From Chrysaora quinquecirrha (lineage: Eukaryota > Cnidaria > Scyphozoa > Semaeostomeae > Pelagiidae), in assembly GCA_014526335.1 (NCBI GenBank), contig JACTAT010000039.1, positions 2,543,176-2,607,175 of the forward strand: 64,000 nucleotides of DNA, read 5' to 3'. Positions within the stretch are counted from its first letter, which is position 1; the number at the start of each line of letters is the position of its first letter. The position numbers were made by a program, and so were the translations under genes. Positions 54,000-64,000 of this stretch are shown here, one piece after another. The notes below the pieces were generated by a model. The model searched no databases and was not told where the DNA came from. It was given only the letters and a program-made list of their open reading frames with translations.

Positions 54000-54168
54000 T
54001 AAACAGCGGAAACATTTTCGGGCATACTTGAAAGCTTTTTCGTCAGATACTCCTCATGATTGGTGCATTTCAAGCCGTATCTGGGTATAAATTCCGCCAT
54101 TGTTTCGATTGACGTACAAACTCTGAGGAGTGTCAGACGAAAAAACTTTCAAGTATGCCTGAAAAGAT
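54000..54168. mobile_element. GCGATAAACA hairpin element, most complete copy
   Basis: TTTTCGGGCATACTTGAAAG and TTTTTCGTCAGATACTCCTC are mirrored by GAGGAGTGTCAGACGAAAAA and CTTTCAAGTATGCCTGAAAA about 100 bp later. Related partial copies are at 12605-12765, 20512-20665, 23940-24090 (with its duplicate) and 51840-51930. Confidence 0.7.
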
Positions 54169-54169
54169 G

Positions 54170-54490
54170 ATCATGATGCTGGTTGGTAGGGGTGATTGTG
54201 GTTGTATGGTGGGTATGGTGGTGGTGATAGAGGTGGTTGTGGTGCTGAAGGGGTGGTTGTGGTGGTTGTGATCGGGGTGATCGTGGTGATGGTTGTAGGG
54301 GTAGTTGTGGTGGTGGTGATAATGGTGGTCGAGGTGATGGTTCTAGGGGTGGTTCCGGTGGTGGTAGCGTTCCTTTAGATGTTGCACACCGTCAACGCTG
54401 GTGATAGTAATCATGATGATGATGATGATGATGATTATCATTATTATTATTATTATGACGATTTTCATCGTGAGGATAATAATAATGATG
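54170..54490. repeat. GGTGGTTGTGG / ATGATG microsatellite
   Basis: G/T-rich purine-skewed run (GGTGGTTGTGGTG...) to about 54365, then (ATG)n and (ATT)n at 54410-54490. The valine/glycine-rich ORF is an artefact. Confidence 0.9.
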
Positions 54491-54847
54491 ATTTGTTTTG
54501 AAAACTGTTTTGAAATTGCCGCTCTTTGGCAAAACTCTTTGATAAATGTTGAGAATGCCTGAAATGTCATTTACCAAAGCAAGGTGGCAATTTTCCAGTT
54601 CCATTTAGTAAACAAGGATGAGTCAGTTGTCACATGACCCCAGATCGACAAAAGTGCTTGCACGCCGAATGGTGAACAACTAACCGCACATTGCGCATAA
54701 ATGGCCGAGACAATGGCCTTAATGGCATTCTTGACAATGGCCCTATTGTTACACGTTTTCCATTGTTCAAGCGTTGGTTAGTTGGTGAGTGAGTGAGTGA
54801 GTGACATCCACCCCACACCAATGTGTTCGAAGTTCTTCGAACACAAA
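54491..54847. other. No recognised feature
   Basis: Apparently unique sequence. A GTGAGTGAGTGAG run is at 54785-54803. Confidence 0.5.
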
Positions 54848-55172
54848 AATATAGTTTTTAAGACAGAAAAGGAACCCCTATTAGTATGCAGGGTTACTGA
54901 TCCCAAATTTCATCAAACAAGTCTGGTATTTTTTACATAGGAGTCAAAACTCATCTGCTTTCATCCCTACTATTGGTGAAATTGAGATAATGGCGATGCA
55001 GCACATCTCGAAAGAGAACAGCTTCATCCAATGTATACATGGGCAGATTATCACTTGGCTGCTGCAATTCCCGCTCCGCTAGGCGAACTTATACATATTT
55101 TCAGCCTGTCTCTTTATCCAGTAAAGCAGAAAATTTGGCAAAGTTCGAGATAAAGAGCAGGTTTTCCTCATG
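54848..55172. mobile_element. Fragment of the pogo-like element without the internal MITE
   Basis: It matches 14515-14760 joined to 15137-15215 (for example ACAGAAAAGGAACCCCTATT, GGCGATGCAGCACATCTCGA, GCTCCGCTAGG). The site where the MITE sits at 14762-15135 is uninterrupted here (near 55090). Confidence 0.85.
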
Positions 55173-55927
55173 AACTTTTCAGCGATCGCCAGCAAAAAGT
55201 TACATAACTTCATCCAGATTCTAGAAATAGAAAATTTATCTTTCCTTTATGCTTAAATGATCGCAAAATGTTGTTTAAGTCACATGCTTTTTGATTTCTC
55301 GAAGGCTGTGAGGAAATATTTTTTCTTCGCAAGCGATCTGGCGAAGAAATGGACATTGGTTTTCTGAGGGACGCAGGTGATCGCGCGAACAGATCACCTG
55401 ATTCGCTGTAATGGAAATTGCTCTTAACAATCTTATGGGAGCATCTATTTTCATCCTTATCAGTGTATACGTGAGAGTTTCATGTTGCTGCAGCAAACAA
55501 GCAAAATAAAGAGTCTAAGTTAGAAAAAACTCTTTCTGTGTTTCTGTCTATACAACATACAACTCTGGTAAAACTCGTTAACCAAAAAAACAGTAATTAA
55601 GTAATCAAACAGTTCCTTTCGAAAGGGCGATTCTAACAAATTATACATTTCCATTCATTTAATGATGAAACAAACCCCTAAAATCACCCATATTATTCTA
55701 AGAAATACATTATCATAGGGATTCATACATAAGCACATTTTGTGCAGGTTAATGGAAATTGGTGCTCTATCCTCTTCCCGCTTTTTACGATATTGATCGG
55801 CGAAACAGGGGAAAAATTATAATCGTCTGCATGGACGCTTAAACCGTATTCTGCTGTTGAAGAACGTCCACTTGATTACATATTGTCTTACAAAAATATC
55901 AGTGCAAGGTAGTAAAACAATAATTTA
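55173..55927. other. No recognised feature
   Basis: AT-rich. A minus-strand frame (55275-55496) has no recognised family. Confidence 0.5.
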
Positions 55928-56341
55928 ACCCGATTCTCGTATGTCGCAAACCTGATCGCAGACAGACGGCAACCGTTTGCGATCACCGCGATCATCGCCG
56001 ACGAAGTGTTCACATGTGTTCACATTCTTGTTAACTTTTCTTGCATTCATTTCGTTTCGTAGCTGCTTAAAGTATACAAACATTCTTGTAATAGGCTTTT
56101 GATGGAAAATGAAGATCTGACATCTGTTTTGATATGACCCAGAAATGATCGCCGATGGTCGCGGATGGTGTTCTCATACGGATTTTCTGTCGGTGATCAT
56201 CGCCAATGATCACAATACTTTTTTGGTTCACCGGCGATGGTAAGTGATCGTCGTCGATCATTGAAAATTTATGCTCTCATAAATCGCGAGCATCGTAAGG
56301 CCATGATCGCGGATGGTCTGCGACATGAGAACTAGGATTAA
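55928..56341. mobile_element. GATC-rich MITE abutting the 3' end of the RNF139-like gene
   Basis: TTAACCCGATTCTCGTATGT near 55925 is mirrored by ACATGAGAACTAGGATTAAT near 56323, with GCAAACCTGATCGC/GCGGATGGTCTGC inside. The interior is dense in GATCGCCGATGATC-type words. Its edge lies about 11 bp beyond the RNF139-like stop codon (56353-56355), so it forms part of the presumed 3' UTR. Confidence 0.65.
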
Positions 56342-56352
56342 TATTAAACAAA

Positions 56353-59232
56353 TCACTCGTTTAATATACTTGCATGACATAATGGACATTTGTTCTGAAT
56401 TTTCAGCCATTTTCGTAAACAAATCTTATGGAATATATGGTTACAAGGCGTGATTCTTGCAGCGTGAAGTTCGTCTAAACAAATAGCACAAACATCGTTG
56501 CGTCCTTCGATTTCTTGTCGATCAACTTCTGGCAAAGCATTGAGTTTTTGATTTACGAGTCTTCTGAGTGAGATACTCTGCCAGCCGTCTCTCAATGGCA
56601 AATAAACATTCACATACAAGTGTAGGCATACCATAATCAATTGGAATATAGTCCACTCCAGTGAAGTGTCAAATACACGGTATCCAAGTACTGATACGAT
56701 TAGTATGAACTCCACCGTTCTGCATGTTCCTTTGACATAATATACAAAATCATCTAGTTCCTCCCACAAGTTTTCACGATACAAATCGTACATGTACAGG
56801 ACGTACAGGATCAAAGCACATAATATCTGTATGATTGTAATCACATTTGGTATGCTGAATGGGAATCGCTCACGAAGGCCGTATAACTGCATACCGAAAT
56901 ATCCTGCAGCAAGTATGAGTGCCACACTGGATCCAACTAATAAGAAATGACGTCTTTTGTTTTGCGCAGGAGCACTGTGTAATGCAAGTAGATACGGTTC
57001 AATTACCTCAAATGAGGAGCGAATTAATGCTGAGATCAGCAATAATGAGATCAGCTCAATTAGGACCATTCTTTTTGATGCGTCTACATAGGGTAGATTT
57101 GTATACAAACTGAGCAACAAGAGTCCAACGCCTTCTCTTAGTCCATTTGGTCTGTGTTGTCCGTCTTCCAAGAAAACATTATCGTCATGAAAACATTTTT
57201 TCACCACTGCTAAAACTGATTTGGCAACGTAGTAAATAACGTAACAAAATGCAATGATTCTCACATAAGAATCGCAACTATAAGAAACACTTGCCAACAG
57301 ATAGGAAACTGAAACACAGGGTTGAATAAAAAGGGATAAACTCATAATATGGAAATTCCATATCAATACCCAGTAGACCACCAATGCAGCTTGAAGAGAC
57401 AGACGTCGCCAGTGAAGAAATATGATCAAAAACACACCATAGACTCTGAGATATTCATTCAGAACTCTGAGCTGAAGCTTTATGTAATCTTTAAGCTTGC
57501 ATACCCATGTGTATGCAGTCTCTAAAAGTATAAACACGACCATACCAAAACAAATACATGCCAGCAAAGATGGTTTATCATTGTTTGAGTTGTATTGTAT
57601 CATTACTGGAGTAAGCACAGCAGATAGAATTGCCGGCTTTAGCGATGAGAATGCATTTGCATACATGTAAATGGAAAAGAAAAAAAATATCCAAGACAAT
57701 ACCAAGGTTGGCAGTGTCACAGTTGCATTTGATACCTCCAGTAAGCTTCCATTAAAAATGGCTTCAGAATAGACGTCTGTGGTATTTAATATGTTAAGGT
57801 ATAGTACCACTGTCATGTCAATTATTAGCATCCCAATGTAGTAGATCATAATGATTTTGTCAATTGTGCAGAAGCAAAGCATGGTAGACAAAGAAATACC
57901 TGAAAATACAATATGTATGATTAGAGAAATGACAATTATCTTACATAAAAAATGCATGTAATCACCCTGTAACCCCACAAATAATGATAGTAAATATGAT
58001 TAGGGATAACGAGAGGGCAGTTTACAGACTATGTGGGTGGTGCAATGGAGATATTTTTGCTGAAATGATGTGGTGAAGCACATAAACCCACCCAATGTTT
58101 TATTGTTTCTGCACTGCCATTTTCATAAAAAATTTAGTAGTGCACCTGCAACAATTTCTTTGCAATGGCGAAGACCTAGATCTCATTAAAACGATGCAGA
58201 CCAGATGCTAAGGACTGGTACAACCCCCTTGGAAACTTTGGTGTCCTTGCCTAATACCAATGTTCTACCTATTAGGCTAGGTGACTACAGGCCCTCTAGT
58301 GCACACCATCTCAATGAGATCTTTGGGGCACCATTGCCAAGAAATTGCTGGTGCAGGGGCGAAAATATGATTTGAACAAAGACTTTTTTGCACAGAAACA
58401 ATAGAACAATGGTGTGTTGTTGTGCAGAATGATTTGTGCAAAAATATCTCTGGTGCACCACTCATGCACTCTGCAGACTTGGTTGTACTGATTGATCACA
58501 TTGCCAATTTTATGCGTGAATGGGGGGATCATACAGCCGTCAGACGAGACTGGATTTTCAATGGAAATCTCCTCAACACAGTTTGGGGGAAAACAATAGG
58601 TCATATTGTTCTTCTATTGTTTTAATCCACACAGGAAATTGTGCACACTGTGCACCAAAGGTTATAGTTTTCCAAACAAAAGGGTATTGTTTCATAATTA
58701 TTTTAGCCAACAAGTTTCCAACCTCTGTGACTCACATAATATGCTTAGAGGATAGCCTGGGTGCAACTACCAAGGCTGCATCAGATAAATATACTGTGGG
58801 AGCACCCTGTTGTCTTGTCCTTCTCCCCAAAGAATCCCCTTTGAAAAAAATTATTCAATTCCAATAGATTTAAGCATCTTAGACTTTATGTTATACTCCC
58901 ACAGCTTATTAGGTCGTTTAAGCTGTAAGCATCTATCAACTTCAAAAAGGCCTAAATTTATTGTTAAATAAAAAAGTTGCAACAACAGACCAGACACCAG
59001 TGACTTGACTGGAGTGGAGAAGACATACACACACAGGAGGACAGAGAGGAGATAGAAGACTGAACATCTGTGGTTACCTATCAGCAGCATTGATTAATAG
59101 CTACTTACAAATCATCTGGATGCATTTCCTTGTCAACCAGCTACCGAAGAGTGAGTCTGTTCTCAAAGCCAAACAGCTGTCTAAAAGAAACAGACAAGGA
59201 ACTCGGAGAATAACCTCCCACACTCTCGCCAT
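56353..59232 (-). CDS. RNF139: RNF139/TRC8-like multispanning RING-H2 E3 ubiquitin ligase, three exons
   Basis: Exons: 59232-59109 (ATG at 59232; MARVWEVILRVPCLFLLDS, matching LEVALRVPCLYIIDA near the start of TRC8), 59077-58941 (acceptor CTGATAG; 3' border less certain, donor GAA|GTTGAT) and 57966-56353. The phases join, giving 624 aa against about 664 in human RNF139. Most of the protein is hydrophobic, with many membrane segments (TRC8-type N-terminal domain). The C-terminus is a RING-H2 finger, CAICLDELHAARITPCNH then FHKICLRKWLKIQNKCPLCH, with all metal ligands present. TRC8 is an ER-membrane ubiquitin ligase in sterol regulation and ER-associated degradation; the same role here is inference. 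RNF145 is the alternative family, but ARITPCNHxFH and CLRKWLxIQ favour RNF139. A hAT-type element starts about 100 bp upstream of the ATG. Confidence 0.88.
58018..58480. mobile_element. Inverted-repeat element in RNF139-like intron 2, with a tRNA-like segment
   Basis: 58018-58120 (ACAGACTATGTGGGTGGTGCA ... ATATTTTTGC ... TTATTGTTTCTGCAC) is imperfectly mirrored by 58380-58480 (GTGCAGAA..., GCAAAAATATCTCTGGTGCA, CTCTGCAGACTTGG). The AACAATAG and TGCACACC words link it to the family at 1591 and 21321. Between the arms, on the minus strand at about 58290-58221, CCTAGCCTAATAGGTAGAAC resembles a tRNA A box/D arm; the B-box region is degenerate. Confidence 0.5.
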
Positions 59233-59332
59233 CTTTTTATTTGGTGATGAAGTGAAACTGAACTTTGTTTTGTTGTTGTTGTTGGTTGTTAATGACACAA
59301 TGTCGACCTGTCGATGCTGTCAATGCCATCTC

Positions 59333-60488
59333 CAGGGGCGGATCCAGGATTTTTTCTGACCGGTGCTCAAGAAGAGGTATAAGGGTGTGGCCTCCGAAAA
59401 ATTGACCACGCCCTTAATTTGAAGGCCCAACCATTATTTTGCCTTGGTAGCTATTACAGTGGTTATACAGCACTCCTAAGCCACTAAACTCATAAGCTGT
59501 AAAATGTTCTCGAAAATAATTAACGATTTTATAATCATAATTTGTAGTAATTTGCCGATTTACAATCAAAAGTGATCATTATTTATATTTTGTTCAGGGT
59601 CACAATCAAAACATGGACAAGTTCATCCTACTAGGGTGACAAGAATGTTGTTGCTTACCTTAGGTTTCAAGCCTAAGGCCTAAGGCGTTTCCTTCACAGG
59701 GACCGATAGGAAATTATTGGTCCTCAAACCAACCAGTCGGCAGAATTTTTGTTTATATTAAAGCAAGCATTCCCTTTTCTTCTTCTCCTGCTTTGCAAGG
59801 GCTAAAAACTGTATTTTGTCCAAGTCCAATTCACAATTATTATTCGAATCGAAAGTAAACGTGCAATGATGCATCTCACAGCGAATCTCTCTGATCAAAT
59901 ATAAGCGAAAACAACAAGAGTGCGCCTCTCCTCTCCGTTGCCTCCGCATGACCTAAATTTAGTGCCCCTGTTCTCTCTTCGTTGATTGGCTATTTCTTCC
60001 TGACTGGTGCTTTGATGACGTTGAGCACCGGTGAAGTTGCTTCTGATTGGCTGATCTCTGTCTGAGCACCGGTGAGCAGAATATTTTAAAGACCTGACCG
60101 GTGCTCGGAATATTGAGAATAAGAGAATTTCATTGGAAGATGACATTTACAAATTGCCGTATGATTGGGCAGCCCAGAAATTCTCTGGATAATCTCATTC
60201 CGTTAAATACTGACCATTAACATCATTTGCGGTATTTCAAGAAATTCTTTTGATGAATTACTTGTTGTCGTGAGAAGAGATTGATCTAATTGGGTTTAGA
60301 AATCGAACAATGCCAGTCTCGTTTCATGTTGTTTCATTTGCCATAACAAAAATAATAAGGGTATTGGTATGAATAATATCTACAGAATTGAAATAAAAAT
60401 AAATAAAGGAAACAATGGTGCGCAAAAATAGCCAGAAAATCTGACCGGTGCTTAAGCACCCTTCGCACCCCCCTGGATCCGCCCCTGA
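59333..60488. mobile_element. hAT5-like non-autonomous element with 5-bp target duplication
   Basis: The left end CAGGGGCGGATCCAGG is mirrored by CCTGGATCCGCCCCTG at 60473-60488. ATCTC occurs directly on both outer sides (5-bp target duplication). The subterminal word GACCGGTGCTCAAG/CTTAAGCACCGGTC is at both ends, and ACCGGTG(A/C)G recurs at 60010-60100 inside. No intact transposase. These termini are common for hAT elements, and a 5-bp duplication fits the hAT5 type. It sits in the 5' flank of the RNF139-like gene. Confidence 0.82.
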
Positions 60489-60862
60489 TCTCAAAAAAGT
60501 TACTTTCGCTTACCAAGGTCCCCTCCCATGGGGGAACTTGGTGGTTCAATGTATACCGCTAAGGGTAGGAAAATTTTCAATTTACTGCCACTAAGGGAAA
60601 GGAAAATTGATTCAATCAATATGAAGCTCAGTTGATTGATATATATGAGAGGGTCCAGATGGGGGGGTCAACAAAACAGTTAACTTCAAAAAATTTCATG
60701 AAGTAACATTTAACACTTAAAAATTAAGCCGAAAAACAGCTAACAGTTAAATTATTTGTGCAGCAGACAGTGATGCCACGGCGCAATAAACCCACCATTT
60801 ATGATGATGGTCACGATCGTGATGATGGTTGTGATAAATTACCTTCATATTGATCATGATAT

Positions 60863-60899
<37 letters not shown>

Positions 60900-61075
60900 A
60901 CCTTGATTAATTGACGGATATGATGATGATGACGAAACGATGAAGATAAGATGATGATGATGATGATGATGATGGTGGTAGTGTTGGTGATTGATGATGA
61001 TAGTGATAATGATAATGATGATTATGAATTTTCCATCATTGATGATGATGATGACGATAATAAAGAAGAAAATGA
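60489..61075. repeat. Unassigned sequence, then ATG/GAT microsatellites (60800-61075)
   Basis: 60489-60800 shows no gene. 60850-61075 has long (ATG)n blocks with AAG and GTG interruptions. Confidence 0.85.
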
Positions 61076-61508
61076 TGAAACGTACCTTGTAATTCTTAAA
61101 TATCTATAAAATTTAATAGGGAACAAGCCCCAAAATGGCTTAGGGAACAGGGAACATTTGCATGAAGTTAGGGGAACAAGGGAACATTTTGCACAAATTT
61201 TTCAGGGAACACTCTGAAAATTCCACAAATCTCAAGGGAACAAATTTTCTAAGGGAAGAGGGAAACAAGGACCCCCCCTATACGACCCTCAGCAGGGTTC
61301 TTTCACTAAGAATTCGTATTCCCTATAAAAGATCCCGTGGAAGATCGAAGTAATGACGTCATTCTATTTGACCTTTCAGTCCAGGTATCTTTTCGGTTTT
61401 GCATTTCATGATACAGTATTTTGTATCAATTGTGGTATCTTTTTCACGAGCAGTAACTATCTATTCGGGCGACGTGCTTTTTACCCCAGAGGCTCACTTG
61501 TGAAAGGT
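61076..61508. other. Intergenic; no recognised feature
   Basis: GGGAACA repeats loosely between 61120 and 61265 (at least six times). No family assigned; coding frames here look spurious. Confidence 0.5.
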
Positions 61509-61680
61509 GAAATGGTGTTTTAGCGCCAGTCGCTAGGATCTCCGTAGTAGGTTAACTAATCGAGACCTCGACCCTGGCCGTGACGCTACCGTGGCTGGGC
61601 TCGAACCCTGACCACACTGAGCTTCTGACACCACGAGTCAGCTGGATTACACCACGACGCCACAGCACCTTGTACCCACC
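61509..61680 (-). mobile_element. tRNA-derived SINE copy
   Basis: The reverse complement reads GTGCTGTGGCGTCGTGGTGT...AATCCAGC (A-box region), GGGTTCGAGCCC (good B box), CGGTAGCGTCACGGCCAGGG, TTAGTTAACCTACTACGG and CCATTTCACC. This is the most canonical copy in the window and matches 9235-9418. Confidence 0.85.
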
Positions 61681-61904
61681 ATTGAACTATAAATAAAAAG
61701 ACTTTTTAAAAAGTATTTTTATTTATAGTTCAATGCACATTCAATGGTACCAACTTACTGTGCTTTGTACCCCATTTCTCTAATACGTCATTTCCCCTTG
61801 ACGTCATGAGAGCCTCTCTTCAGCTCTGTCAGCAAAAGGGCGGGAAACGTAAACGAGATTAGAGGCAAATAAAAATACAAATTGACAATTCACGCTTCCT
61901 TTCA

Positions 61905-61982
61905 ATGGCGACCAGGCGGTGTCCCGCAGCTTCCTGTAAAATCGAAAGTTGTAGTCAGAATCAACATTTTAAAAATGAATGA
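61905..61982 (+). promoter_or_regulatory. Upstream ORF overlapping the RNF4-like start codon
   Basis: ATG at 61905 opens a 25-codon frame (MATRRCPAASC...) whose TGA (61980-61982) ends five bases beyond the A of the main ATG (61975-61977). Such an overlapping uORF would be expected to lower translation from the main start. It depends on transcription beginning upstream of 61905. Confidence 0.45.
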
Positions 61983-63666
61983 GGTAAGAGTTTAGATTTA
62001 TTAAAGATGCATTTTAGCAAGCTAAGAAACTGAAGAAGGTGTGGCTCTTATTTCCCCGTTTTTGAACGTTTCTAGACTTGCGCGAGAATAATATTTTGTT
62101 TAGGCCAAAATCTAAATAATGCATTGCATGTAGATGTTGGCCCGCCCAGCATTAGTATGATGGTCAAAGTTGGATCTGTTAGACATAGTACAGATTATAT
62201 AATGATTCATAATAATGGCTACAGAATATATTAAAGCCTAGAAGAAACAATCTGAATTTTGGGGCAGCAGAGAGAAGTGTGCGCACAAACAAAAAAGGTG
62301 AAATTTTGACCTAGTCTAGATGGACTTTTGCTAGAGGACTGTGTGACTTCCAGGGGATATGTAACAAAATTTCTTGTTTTCAATGATTGAAGATGCACTT
62401 TGCAGATGTTATGGAGAAATCTAATGAAAACATGCTGCAAATACCCAACCCGCCAGGAATTTGGAATTTAATTTTTGTAAATTTTTTTTCGATGAATGAA
62501 ATCTATTGTTTTGTTGTTTCATTCCAAAGGACCTTGAAGAAGAAGTAGCTACGATTTCTGAAAATCAAGACAGCTCTATATTAGTTATTGATGATGATGG
62601 TCGAAATTCAGAAGGTATTCCAAGCAGCTTGCATGTTTTCCTTATAGTATTAAATTAAATTTCTCAAAAAAACTAGTGCATTAAATATATGAGAGAATAA
62701 AAATGACATGTTTGACTTTGGCAAGACATGTTTTGGACATTGATTGTCCTTCCTCAGTTCAAGAAATTTACAAACAAACTAAAAAGTGTTATGTTAGTGG
62801 CACTACACGCATACCAGCAGTACCATCGAGAAGGGGGGGATTCAGCAGAGTCAGAGGTCTGGGGTCCAGGCTGTGAAGGGGCCTACGAAAATTGAAATAA
62901 CATAAATTCTTCCATGCTTCCCCTATAAAACCTCTTGGTACCTCTTGGTAGGCTTGGTACGATTATGTTAGCTTGGGGCCCGCTCTGTCTCTTGAGGGCC
63001 CTGCATACCAGTAGGGGCCCACTCTGTCTCTTGAGGGCCCTGCAATACCAGTACATGAGACATAAACTTTAATTTCTTTGAAATCTGGTGAAGGTGAAAT
63101 GATGTGTTTAGCACCAGCCACTAGGCTTAGTAGTAGGTTTAACTAATCAACACCTCAACCCTGGCTGTGATGCTACTGTAGCTGAGGCTCTAACTCTGAC
63201 CTCATTGAAATGCTGACACCAAAAGCCAGCTGGAGGAAACCATAACACCACAGGACCATCTAACGAAAGGGGGAAGGGGTGAGGCCAATCACTATTAAAA
63301 TTTTGTAAAAGATATCTAATGTTAAGCATACTCTGTCTCATTTTCAAGTTTTCAATCACATGCTGTGAGAAAGAATATTTTTGGACATAATGCAAGCTTC
63401 TAATTGAAGAGTTTTATATTGCATGCACTAGCTTTTGAAGTATTTATTTCAAAAAACACCAAGGGCAGTGTAAATGTAGCTATTGTATTTATCAGACTGC
63501 ACTTTCTTCTAAGCTGAAGTATTTTTAGTGTTAAACTTATTAATTTACTCTGACAATATATAATTTAATCACAGGCTCAAGGAAAGCTTCAAAGAAAGAT
63601 TTTGTAGATTTAACCAAAGGATATGGACCATTACTTGTTGATCTCACAAATGATGATTCTCCAGTG
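61975..63666 (+). CDS. RNF4: RNF4-like SUMO-targeted ubiquitin ligase, 5' exons (truncated by window end)
   Basis: Exons: 61975-61983 (MNE), 62530-62614 and 63575-63666. GT/AG borders and phases match. They encode DLEEEVATISENQDSS, then ILVIDDDG, KKDFVDLTKG and PLLVDLTNDD. These are three SUMO-interacting motifs (hydrophobic core followed by acidic residues). Human RNF4 has the same arrangement (IVDLT, VVVDLTHND) ahead of a C-terminal RING, which would lie beyond 64000. RNF4 ubiquitinates poly-SUMOylated nuclear proteins. The N-terminal basic segment of vertebrate RNF4 is absent, and exon 1 is only 9 coding bases. Without the RING exon, another SIM-bearing RING protein cannot be excluded. Confidence 0.7.
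63087..63245 (-). mobile_element. tRNA-derived SINE copy (diverged) in RNF4-like intron 2
   Basis: Reverse complement of GGTGAAATGATGTGTTTAGC, ACTAGGCTTAGTAGTAGGTT, ACCTCAACCCTGGCTGTGAT and CCAAAAGCCAGCTGGAGG follows the same order as the SINE at 61509-61680, with more substitutions. Confidence 0.8.
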
Positions 63667-63679
63667 GTAAGCATTATCT

Positions 63680-64000
63680 TAGCCAGTTTGCAGAATATGG
63701 CAGTTTTCAAAGAGCTCTGCTATACTCCACAGTATCTTAGTCTGTCTGCTTTATCAATTAAGCAAAACCAGAGATGTAACTACTTCTGTTGCATTAGGTA
63801 CCGCACCCCTCTAAGACGAAAAATCTAGAAAATGAAAATAAATTGAATCATATTGACAAAGCATAGCTGTCCACACCTACTGTTTCTAGACAGATTCATT
63901 TGTACATCCTTTTTTTCAGTTTGCAGAGTATGTCAGTTTCCAAAGAGCTCTTGGGTGTAAAAGGACCCCCTTTCTTTTCTTCTATCCTATTGTTAGCCTA
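63680..64000. repeat. AACAATAG-family repeat copies, reverse orientation
   Basis: AGTTTGCAGAATATGGCAGT (63687) and AGTTTGCAGAGTATGTCAGT (63920), each followed by TTTC(A/C)AAGAGCTCT, are the reverse complement of ACTGCCATACTCTGCAAAC in the 1591-1760 copy. The two lie about 233 bp apart, possibly as ends of one element. Confidence 0.55.

Noticed and set aside
59233..59298. Upstream extension of the RNF139-like first exon
   Set aside because: The open frame runs to 59298 but begins with GTG, not ATG. The ATG at 59232 immediately precedes the conserved WEVILRVPC block.

Overview
The window is animal nuclear DNA. It is AT-rich, its genes have many small exons with GT/AG introns, and much of it is transposon-derived. 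The genes recognised all have clear animal relatives (NSUN6, drebrin-like/DBNL, RNF139/TRC8, an RNF4-like SUMO-targeted ubiquitin ligase, SNRNP27 and a CaSR/mGluR-type class C receptor). Gene content and the dense small DNA transposons would suit a non-vertebrate such as a cnidarian, but the sequence alone does not fix the taxon. There is one 500-N assembly gap (15488-15987).

Layout. 1-14 kb: RS-rich exons and a conserved C-terminal exon of an SNRNP27-like splicing factor, spread over about 11 kb of introns packed with repeats. These include a 3.5-kb foldback element with a 9-bp target duplication and a second 1.5-kb foldback whose right end carries the splice acceptor of a conserved exon. 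14-16 kb: a pogo/Tigger-like element, a small MITE inside it, then the gap. 16-21.9 kb: NSUN6 on the minus strand, with a CpG-rich tandem repeat in one intron. It is head-to-head, about 208 bp apart, with DBNL on the plus strand (22.1-36.8 kb). Intron 9 of DBNL is about 9.8 kb. It holds an array of reverse-transcriptase-like motifs, nested SINE/DNA-element insertions and an intronless class C GPCR (31.6-34.3 kb).

38.0-50.2 kb is a second, near-identical copy of 23.26-36.32 kb (DBNL exons 4-9, arrays, GPCR). It lacks about 0.8 kb, is flanked by two directly oriented copies of one MITE, and differs mostly by homopolymer-length changes that destroy reading frames. I regard a retained haplotype or poorly polished assembly duplication as likelier than a recent biological duplication. 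50.2-56.3 kb is repeats without a recognised gene. 56.35-59.23 kb is a complete three-exon RNF139/TRC8-like gene on the minus strand, with a hAT-type element just upstream. 62-64 kb is the 5' part of an RNF4-like gene with three SUMO-interacting motifs, running off the window.

The clearest unusual themes are: (a) a superfamily of TA-flanked, poly(T)-ended 0.37-0.49-kb MITEs, each reiterating its own terminal word; (b) foldback elements built of tandem repeats; (c) the MITE-bounded 12-kb second copy; (d) a tandem array whose unit reads as the reverse-transcriptase GxxQGSxLxPxL motif; (e) an intronless receptor nested in a host intron.
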